Source: Streptomyces sclerotialus (GTDB lineage: Bacteria; Actinomycetota; Actinomycetes; Streptomycetales; Streptomycetaceae). Taken from it: 64,000 bases of DNA. Every line of letters begins with the position of its first letter. Positions within the stretch are counted from its first letter, which is position 1. The notes beneath the pieces are model-generated. The model ran no database searches. It saw only the letters and a program-made list of their open reading frames with translations, and was not told where the DNA came from. The position numbers and the translations under genes are program-made. Location: contig JODX01000026.1 of the NCBI GenBank assembly GCA_000719105.1, forward strand, positions 1 through 64,000, in the 5' to 3' direction. Positions 57,834-64,000 of the stretch are shown in pieces.

Positions 57834-58553
57834 TCAGCCGAAGACCGCACGTACCGATGCGGCGACCTCGGACTCAGGGATCTCTTCCCTGATGTCGTCC
57901 GGCAGCGGGTTGTCGAAGCTCACCGTCTGCGCGATGGCCCGATGGATGTCACGGTAGTGCTCACGGGCCTCGACCGCGGTGGTGGTGAGCGTCAGCACCG
58001 CGAGCTTCCGTCCGTCCGGATACGGGAGGTAGGCCGTGATCTCGTACATCGAGTGCCGGCCGGGGTCGGCCGCCGCCGGCAACTCCACCACTGCCTCGAC
58101 GAAGGCGGCAGGACCGCAGGGCATGTCCGCGACCGCCACGGGTGCCGCGTTCCGCCGCTTCGTCGCCGCCTGCACCGCCGCCAGCTTGGGCGGGGAGAAC
58201 GGCACTTCCGTGCGTGTGACGGTGAGGAAGGACTCGAGCACTCTGCCGTCCTCCGCATGGTGCGTACCGACGGAGACGTGTACGACGCCTTCCTTGAGCA
58301 TCAGCAGGGCGACCTCGCGTGCGGATGCCAGCCGGGTCAGGAAGTCATCCCTGCTCTCCGTGGGCACCAGCGAGAGGATCGCGTCGACGGCCTCGACGGC
58401 CCGCTGCCCTTCCTCCGAGTCGGGACGGGGGAAGAGATCGCCGAGGGAGATCTCGGAGAAGCCGGGCGGAATGGCGAACCACAGGTCGCAGCCGCTCTCC
58501 AGCGCCGAGTCGTCGATGACGTACGCGTAGTCGGTCTCGTCTGTCCGGGTCAT
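57834..58553 (-). CDS. FG-tailed module protein with PCG motif (module B)
   Basis: 239 aa, ATG 58553 overlapping the previous stop as TGATG. Early block CDLWFAIPPGFSEISL, central VADMPCGPAAFVEAVVEL (Met in place of Leu before PCG), then LAVLTLTTTAVEAREHYRDIHRAIAQTVSFDNPL, and a C-terminus RAVFG. Order and spacing match the proteins at 24780 and 55007. No signal peptide or membrane helix. It is third in module B as in A and C. Confidence 0.82.
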   Translation of the reverse strand: MTRTDETDYAYVIDDSALESGCDLWFAIPPGFSEISLGDLFPRPDSEEGQRAVEAVDAILSLVPTESRDDFLTRLASAREVALLMLKEGVVHVSVGTHHAEDGRVLESFLTVTRTEVPFSPPKLAAVQAATKRRNAAPVAVADMPCGPAAFVEAVVELPAAADPGRHSMYEITAYLPYPDGRKLAVLTLTTTAVEAREHYRDIHRAIAQTVSFDNPLPDDIREEIPESEVAASVRAVFG

Positions 58554-59857
58554 CACTTCAGCACCTTGAGGATTCTCAGAGTCTCGATGACGGTGGAGCT
58601 GTGGGCGATGCCGTCGAACGTGGCGGCCCGGCCGGCGTCCATGCCGGTCGCGGTCTTCTCGGCGGTGGGATCCTTGATGTCCTCCCAGGCGTTCTTGGCC
58701 ACGCCGTAGGTGCCGGTGAGGACGCCCGCACCGGCCACGCTCCTGTCCAGGACATTCCCGTAGAGGGTGGGGTTGGACGTTCCCTTCACCAACCAGGTCG
58801 ACAACGGGCTGGGGCCACCCGTGGAGAGACGCTGGGCGGCCAGCCAGGTCTTGCCCCCCGCACTGCTCAGCATCTGTCCCAGCGAGAGCACCTCGCCGCT
58901 CGCGCTCGCCGTGCGTGCGGCACCGTTGATGCCGCGCGCCACGGCGCCGGCACCCGGGACCATGCCGAGAGCGTCACCGGCCAGTCCTACCGAGTTGCTC
59001 CAGAAATCGGCGTCGAACTCCCCCTTCGTGAAACCGTCCTTCAGCGAGGCCCGGACTTTTGGATCCGAGAGCCGGCTGATCATCGTCGCCGCACTCGCCG
59101 CCGCCGCGACCAGCAGCAGGATCGGTCCCACCGGCACGGCGAAGAACAGTGCCGCGAGGCCGGCGATCGCCGCGATCGCGCCGAGGATGTCGGTGAGGTT
59201 GTCGCCCACCCAGTCCATGGCCTTCTCGAACCACCCCGGCTCCTCCGGCGCCAGCTTGTCCGTGGAGTCCCGCAAGGTGCGCGCCTTGCCCCGGGCGTCG
59301 GTGGCGTGGTCCTCCTCCAGCTCCTGCGCACGCTTGATGATGTCGTTGTACGCGTTCTTGGCCTCGGTCACCGCCTCCCGCGCCTTGGTGAGCTCGTCGG
59401 TGGCCTTGTCCAGCCGGGCCTGGGCGTTCTTCAGCGCTGCGTCGTCGGTGAACGACTGGCCCGCGAGCTTGAGGTCGGGGTGGGCGGAGGCCGTCTTCTC
59501 GGTGCCCTCCGCCGTCTCGATCTTCGTCTTGGCGGCCTTGGCCTGGCCGTCGAGGGTCCTGGCCCGGTCCTGGTAGCCGTCCAGGGCCTTCTGCCACTCG
59601 CCCAGCGCGGTGGCGGCCCTGGTGATGGAGGTGTGGGCGTTCTTCAGGTTCGTCGGCAGGGCACCGTCGAGCTGCTCACGGAAGGCGACCGCCGCGTCGC
59701 CCTCCCAGGAGCTCCCCGACCGCAGGTTCTCGATCATCCGGTGCGCGTCGGAGATGGTCTGTGCGGACTTCTGGAGCTTCGCCGTCAGGGCCGAGACGAC
59801 CGGGACACTGCCCGGTACCGGGTTGAAGCCCAGGTTCGGGTACGGGTTCGCCGTCAC
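58553..59857 (-). CDS. Large T7SS-signal coiled-coil protein of module B
   Basis: 434 aa from GTG 59857, overlapping the WXG-like gene by GTGA. N-terminal NPYPNLGFNPVPG and W51-E52-G53; long charged coiled coil (~60-210); hydrophobic centre (ILGAIAAIAGLAALFFAVPVGPILLLVAAAAS); then SNSVGLAGDALGMVPGAGAVARG, as in module A. Residues ~330-434 have WLVKGTSNPTLYGNVLDRS and no known toxin domain. It is a close paralogue of 23438. Likely a T7SS substrate; target unknown. Confidence 0.87.
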   Translation of the reverse strand: MTANPYPNLGFNPVPGSVPVVSALTAKLQKSAQTISDAHRMIENLRSGSSWEGDAAVAFREQLDGALPTNLKNAHTSITRAATALGEWQKALDGYQDRARTLDGQAKAAKTKIETAEGTEKTASAHPDLKLAGQSFTDDAALKNAQARLDKATDELTKAREAVTEAKNAYNDIIKRAQELEEDHATDARGKARTLRDSTDKLAPEEPGWFEKAMDWVGDNLTDILGAIAAIAGLAALFFAVPVGPILLLVAAAASAATMISRLSDPKVRASLKDGFTKGEFDADFWSNSVGLAGDALGMVPGAGAVARGINGAARTASASGEVLSLGQMLSSAGGKTWLAAQRLSTGGPSPLSTWLVKGTSNPTLYGNVLDRSVAGAGVLTGTYGVAKNAWEDIKDPTAEKTATGMDAGRAATFDGIAHSSTVIETLRILKVLK

Positions 59858-60165
59858 TTCCCGCCCCCCTGCGCCGCGGCCTTGGCGAAGCCTTCCTCGA
59901 GTGCCTTCTCGACCTCTTCGTAGTTCGCCTGGCTCTGGTTCACGCCTTCGGCGAACTTGCCGGTCATCTCCGCGATCTGCTCGGAGCCGTACTTCCAGTG
60001 TTCGTGGAACTCGGCACAGGCCGCGTCCAGCTCCTTGGTGCCGATGTCCGCCGCGGCCACGTCCTGCATCAGCTTGCGGACGTTGTCGAGCTCCGCCTTC
60101 GCGTCCTCCAGGGTCTTCCTGAACCGGCCCAGCTCTTCGGTGTCGGTCTTGAAGTAGTCGGTCAT
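59854..60165 (-). CDS. WXG100-like protein of module B (W-K-Y variant)
   Basis: 103 aa from ATG 60165, preceded by GGGGAGGA. Turn W57-K58-Y59-G in LDAACAEFHEHWKYG, as in module A; YxxxE is Y82-E86 (YEEVE), also as in module A. Gly-rich tail ending GGGK. It starts module B, just downstream of eccC but separated from it by a terminator with U-tract, so it probably has its own promoter in a very short gap or depends on read-through. Confidence 0.88.
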   Translation of the reverse strand: MTDYFKTDTEELGRFRKTLEDAKAELDNVRKLMQDVAAADIGTKELDAACAEFHEHWKYGSEQIAEMTGKFAEGVNQSQANYEEVEKALEEGFAKAAAQGGGK

Positions 60166-60184
60166 GCGTCCTCCCCGTTCCGTG

Positions 60185-60225
60185 CAAAAAACACAGGGGG
60201 TGGACCGTAGGTCCGGCCCACCCCC
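60185..60225 (-). terminator. Rho-independent terminator of eccC
   Basis: On the minus strand a stem of GGGGGTGG-type sequence (60225-60218 pairing with 60203-60196) contains an inner GGACC-GTA-GGTCC stem (60202-60214), and is followed by CTGTG then a run of six T. A U-tract is rare in this genome, so this is a good intrinsic terminator, 15 bp after the eccC stop and before module B. Confidence 0.85.
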
Positions 60226-60239
60226 AGACCGGATGAGCC

Positions 60240-63200
60240 TCAGCTCTCCGGCAGATATCCCGTCTGGACCAGCTGACCACTGGTCCGGCGCGAGATGTAC
60301 TGGCCACGGCCCTGCGGCAGCGGAGTGGCCTTGAGGTTGTTGAACACCGGGCCCTCCGACGGGTCACCGGAGAGCACGATGCCCTGCGCGCCCAGCTCCT
60401 TGATGCGGGTGAGCACCGGCTCGAAGGACGACCGCGACGCACCGGAGGTGGTGCGGGCCAGGATGATGCGCAGGCCCAGGTCGCGGGCGAACGGCAGGTA
60501 CTCCATGAGGACCGACATCGGGTTGCCCATCGACGTGGCGACCAGGTCGTAGTCGTCGATGAAGATGAACGCGTCGGGCTCGGAGTACCAGCTCCGGTTG
60601 CGCAGCTGCTCCGGGGTGACGTCCGGGCCGGGCATACGGCGGCTCATCGAGCCGGCCAGCGACTCCAGGACCTCCTGGAGCTGCGGACCCGAGGCGCAGT
60701 ACTTGTACATGTGGCTCTCGGGGACCTGGCCGAGCAGCGCGCGCCGGAAGTCGGACACCACGAACAGCGCCTTGCCGGGCTCGTACCGCTCCGAGACCTG
60801 CTTGGCGATGAACCGCAGCAGCGAGGACTTGCCGGACTCGCTCTCGCCGTAGATGACGAACAGCGGGTCGGTCTCGAAGTCCACGAAGACCGGCGAGAGG
60901 GTGAGCTCGTCGACGCCGATCGCGATGCCGCGGCTCGCGAAGTCGCCGCCCGAGGGCAGCTCGGAGGCGGGCAGCATCGTCGGCAGCATCCGCACCTTCG
61001 GCGCCGTCGGGCCCTGCCAGGCGCCGTTGACGCTGCTGACCAGGTTCGCCATGCCGTCGGCGAGGTCGTCCACCGTCGTCGACCCGTCGAGGCGGGGCGT
61101 GGCGGCGAGGTAGTCCAGCTTGTCCGGGGACAGACCGCGGCCGGGCTTGCCCATCGGCACGTTCTCGGCCCGCTTGCGGTCGAACTCCGACTCCATCGCG
61201 TCACCGAGGCGCAGCTCGAGCCGGCTGAGGATCTGGTCGCGCAGCGCCGGCCGCATCTCGGTGTACCGGGTCGCCGTGACGATCAGGTGGATGCCGAAAC
61301 CGAGACCGCGGGTCGCGATGTCCGCGATCACCGGGTCGAGCATCTCGTAGTCGTTCTTGAACGTCGCCCAGCCGTCGATGATCAGGAAGACGTCGCCCCA
61401 CTGCTGGTCGGGGTAGTGGCCCTGTGCCCGGCGGGTGCGGAACGTGGACATGGAGTCGACGCCCTTGGCGCGGAAGAACTCCTCACGGGCGTTGAGGATG
61501 CCGTGCACCTCCGCCACCGTACGCCGGACCTTCTCCTGGTCCAGCCGGGAGGCCACACCGCCCACGTGCGCGAGGTTCTCCAGGGCGAGCATGCCGCCGC
61601 CACCGAAGTCGAGCGCGTAGAACTGCACCTCGGCGGGCGTGTGCGTGAGCGCGAACGACGCGATCATCGTGCGCACGAGCGTCGACTTGCCGGACTGCGG
61701 ACCGCCCACGATCAGCGTGTGACCGGCGGAGCCCGACACGTCCACGTACATCACGTCGCGGCGCTGCTCGAAGGGCTTGTCGACCAGGCCGACCGGGACG
61801 GCGAGCTTGCCCTGGGCCTGGTAGCCCTCCGCGTGCAGACCGCGCTCCGCGCTGATGGCGAGCGCGGGCAGCACCTGGTCGAGGCTGAACGGCTCGTCCA
61901 GTGGGGGCAGCCACACCTGGTGGGCGGACGGGCCCTGGCCCTCCAGACGGCCGACGATGACGTCCAGCACGGTGTCGGCGAGTGCGTCGTCGACCTGGTC
62001 CGGACGGGTCTCCGGCTCCGGCTCGGCCAGTATCCGCACGGGCACCGGCGCGGCGGTGAACAGCACCGGCGAGCGGTCGATCCGGCCGCCGCCCTGCACC
62101 ACCGGCCCGTTCGGCCGGTAGGTGCCCGACACGTACGCGGCCTTGAACTGCACCATCGACTCGGTGCCGTACTTCAGGATGCCCGCGCCGGGGACGTTCG
62201 GCAGGTGGTAGGCGTCGGGCACACCGATCGCCGTACGGGACTCCGCCGCCGAGAAGGTCCGCAGACCGATGCGGTAGGAGAGGAACGTGTCGAGACCGCG
62301 CAGCTTGCCCTCCTCCAGGCGCTGCGAGGCGAGCAGCATGTGCACACCCAGCGAACGGCCGATGCGGCCGATCTGGATGAACATCTCGATGAAGTCGGGC
62401 TTGGCGGCCAGGAGTTCGCTGAACTCGTCGATGATCAGGACGAGCGACGGCAGCGGGTCCAGCGGGGCGCCCGCGGCGCGTGCCTTCTCGTAGTCGGTGA
62501 TGTTGGCGTAGTTGCCGGCCTGCCGCAGCAGTTCCTGGCGGCGGGTCAGCTCACCGGTGATGGAGTCGCGCATACGGTCCACGAGCGTCAGCTCGTCGGC
62601 CAGGTTGGTGATCACCGCGGAGACGTGCGGCATGCTGCCCATGCCGGTGAAGGTCGCGCCGCCCTTGAAGTCCGCGAGGACGAAGTTGAGCGTCTCGGAC
62701 GAGTGGGTGACCGCCAGACCCAGCACCAGGGTGCGCAGCAGCTCCGACTTACCGGAACCGGTGGCGCCGACACACAGGCCGTGCGGGCCCATGCCCTCCT
62801 GCGAGGCCTCCTTGATGTCCAGCATGACCGGCTCGCCGCTCTCGCCGAGACCGATCGGGACGCGCAGCCGCTCGTGCAGCGTGCGCGGCCGCCAGGTGCG
62901 CGAGACGTCCACGCTCCCCGCGTCGCCGATCTGCATGAGGTCGGTGAAGTCCAGGTTCGCCAGCAGCGGTTCGTCCGCGTCGGCGGCGCCCAGCCTGAGC
63001 GGCGCCAGCTGACGGGCCAGCGACTCCGCCTGCGCCTGCGACAGCACATCGGGAGTGCCGGTGAACACACCCGTACCGGCCTCCAGCTCCAGGGCGTCGG
63101 GGTACACCCGCAGCGTCAGGGAACCGCGCGGCTCGTCCAGTTCACCGGGCACCACCTCGAGGATGGTCACGCCCTGGAGGCCCTCCGCCGAGGCGAGGAC

Positions 63201-64000
63201 CGAGTCCGCCGGAACACCGCCGCCGTCCAGCACGACGACCACGTGCGGCTGGTCCAGCACCGGCTGGCCGTCCCGGCTCCACCGGGGCCGGCCCTCCAGC
63301 TGCTGGGCGATCATCTCCTCGAGCTCGCCGAGGTCGAAGCAGATCAGCCGGCGCGTACCGGCACCGTCGGACTCCTTGTGCTGCATGTGCGGCAGCCACT
63401 TGGTCCACTCCCACTCCACCGCCGCACCCGGCGCGGCCACGACCGCGATCACCAGGTCCTCGGGTGAGTGCAGCGACGCCAGTTGACCGACCATCGACCG
63501 GGTCTGGCCGTAGACCGTCTCCGAGTCGCCGGAGACCGTCACGTGGTAGAAGGAGCGCAGCCCGACCGCCAGCGGCAGTTCGTTGACCGTGCCGTAGCCG
63601 GCGATGAACTGCTGCATCGCGTGGGCCGTCAGCGGCTCCAGCTCGTCCACCGGCGCGGTCTCGGGCGCGACCAGCGCCGTCGACAGCTGCTGCGGGCCCA
63701 GACCGATCCGCACCTGGACGAAGTCCGGGTCCGTGGAGCGCCGTTCCCACAGCCGCGATCCCTCGGCGACCAGCGCCCAGAGCTGCTCCGGCGCCGGGTG
63801 CAGGTAGTGCTGGGCGTCGCGCTGCTTGTGCGCGGTGCGCCGTACCTCGCGCCGCTTCTGCGCCAGGTACTTGAGGTAGTCGCGACGGGCCTCGGCCATC
63901 TGGCCGGACGAACCCTTGCGGGCCCGCACGATCTGGGCGACCACCATGACGAGCGTGGACGCCATCATGAGCACGCCCATGATCTTCATGAAGCCCTGCG
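60240..64000 (-). CDS. eccC: Type VII secretion ATPase EccC (N-terminus cut off)
   Basis: About 1253 residues are visible; the frame runs off the right edge, and the apparent start at 63989 (MKIMGVLMM) is inside the second membrane helix. Three FtsK/SpoIIIE-type ATPase domains: Walker A GATGSGKS (62745-62768), GGPQSGKS (61683-61706) and GESESGKS (60825-60848). Walker B of the first is LIIDEF; the second has FLIIDGW, with Gly for the catalytic Glu; the third has FIFIDDYD. So only the first has a full catalytic set, as reported for EccC. The motor recognises Esx C-termini through its last ATPase domain. It is separated from eccB by ~55 kb. Confidence 0.97.
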   Translation of the reverse strand, partial: QGFMKIMGVLMMASTLVMVVAQIVRARKGSSGQMAEARRDYLKYLAQKRREVRRTAHKQRDAQHYLHPAPEQLWALVAEGSRLWERRSTDPDFVQVRIGLGPQQLSTALVAPETAPVDELEPLTAHAMQQFIAGYGTVNELPLAVGLRSFYHVTVSGDSETVYGQTRSMVGQLASLHSPEDLVIAVVAAPGAAVEWEWTKWLPHMQHKESDGAGTRRLICFDLGELEEMIAQQLEGRPRWSRDGQPVLDQPHVVVVLDGGGVPADSVLASAEGLQGVTILEVVPGELDEPRGSLTLRVYPDALELEAGTGVFTGTPDVLSQAQAESLARQLAPLRLGAADADEPLLANLDFTDLMQIGDAGSVDVSRTWRPRTLHERLRVPIGLGESGEPVMLDIKEASQEGMGPHGLCVGATGSGKSELLRTLVLGLAVTHSSETLNFVLADFKGGATFTGMGSMPHVSAVITNLADELTLVDRMRDSITGELTRRQELLRQAGNYANITDYEKARAAGAPLDPLPSLVLIIDEFSELLAAKPDFIEMFIQIGRIGRSLGVHMLLASQRLEEGKLRGLDTFLSYRIGLRTFSAAESRTAIGVPDAYHLPNVPGAGILKYGTESMVQFKAAYVSGTYRPNGPVVQGGGRIDRSPVLFTAAPVPVRILAEPEPETRPDQVDDALADTVLDVIVGRLEGQGPSAHQVWLPPLDEPFSLDQVLPALAISAERGLHAEGYQAQGKLAVPVGLVDKPFEQRRDVMYVDVSGSAGHTLIVGGPQSGKSTLVRTMIASFALTHTPAEVQFYALDFGGGGMLALENLAHVGGVASRLDQEKVRRTVAEVHGILNAREEFFRAKGVDSMSTFRTRRAQGHYPDQQWGDVFLIIDGWATFKNDYEMLDPVIADIATRGLGFGIHLIVTATRYTEMRPALRDQILSRLELRLGDAMESEFDRKRAENVPMGKPGRGLSPDKLDYLAATPRLDGSTTVDDLADGMANLVSSVNGAWQGPTAPKVRMLPTMLPASELPSGGDFASRGIAIGVDELTLSPVFVDFETDPLFVIYGESESGKSSLLRFIAKQVSERYEPGKALFVVSDFRRALLGQVPESHMYKYCASGPQLQEVLESLAGSMSRRMPGPDVTPEQLRNRSWYSEPDAFIFIDDYDLVATSMGNPMSVLMEYLPFARDLGLRIILARTTSGASRSSFEPVLTRIKELGAQGIVLSGDPSEGPVFNNLKATPLPQGRGQYISRRTSGQLVQTGYLPES

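Noticed and set aside
60711..63467. 918-codon plus-strand ORF opposite eccC
   Set aside because: Antisense frame with Arg/Val/Leu bias; eccC has three ATPase domains on the minus strand.

Overview
This window is high-GC actinobacterial DNA, almost certainly Streptomyces. It carries a Streptomyces-type ESX (type VII secretion, T7SS) locus, very GC-rich codons with many GTG starts and TGATG/GTGA gene overlaps, and an ECF41 sigma factor paired with a carboxymuconolactone-decarboxylase gene. The first 31 bases are Illumina Nextera adapter, so the left edge is a contig end. The right edge cuts eccC.

Layout. (1) 32-7723 is the T7SS core: a minus-strand operon (eccE, a locus-specific hypothetical gene, and the Pro-rich start of a probable EspI-like protein), then divergent eccB, the esxB-esxA WXG100 pair and the mycosin protease mycP. 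(2) 7726-11280 holds a small helical candidate substrate, a WXG-domain protein with a low-complexity tail, a second mycosin, and a decayed duplicate of that mycosin's 5' end. (3) 11470-13379 looks like mobile-element debris: a short GntR regulator with a triple 10-bp repeat, two coupled hypothetical genes and an IS256-type transposase remnant. (4) 13476-22574 is two mirror-image divergent cassettes (WXG-like small protein, ~750-aa helical protein, exported Cys-containing lipo- or membrane proteins). (5) 23105-34268 has two more T7SS substrate cassettes around an ECF41/CMD pair. (6) 34380-39618 is a run of SUKH-type immunity genes, a SUKH-4-like/deaminase fusion and a P-loop/WD-repeat ATPase coupled to a zinc-ribbon gene. 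(7) 40122-45782 holds a frameshifted secreted peptide, a MacB-type ABC transporter, a dead transposase and small genes. (8) 45935-52231 encodes a PQQ-propeller protein, a membrane HExxH metalloprotease, and a T7SS-type deaminase toxin followed by a SUKH-4-like immunity gene. (9) 53285-60165 holds two convergent four-gene substrate modules. (10) 60240-64000 is eccC.

How it fits together. EccB, EccC, EccE and MycP are secretion machinery; EccD is not in the window and presumably lies beyond it. About 50 kb of variable cargo lies between mycP and eccC. Three cassettes repeat one order: WXG100-like protein, coiled-coil 'T7SS-signal' protein with hydrophobic middle, a protein with an internal (L/M)PCG motif and a C-terminal FG, then a membrane protein. 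Seven proteins in the window, EsxB among them, end in Phe-Gly, and three of these also have YxxxE plus PFG. This suggests a shared EccC-recognition tail. No toxin domain is visible in the repeated modules, which makes them the best candidate for an undescribed T7SS-linked system.
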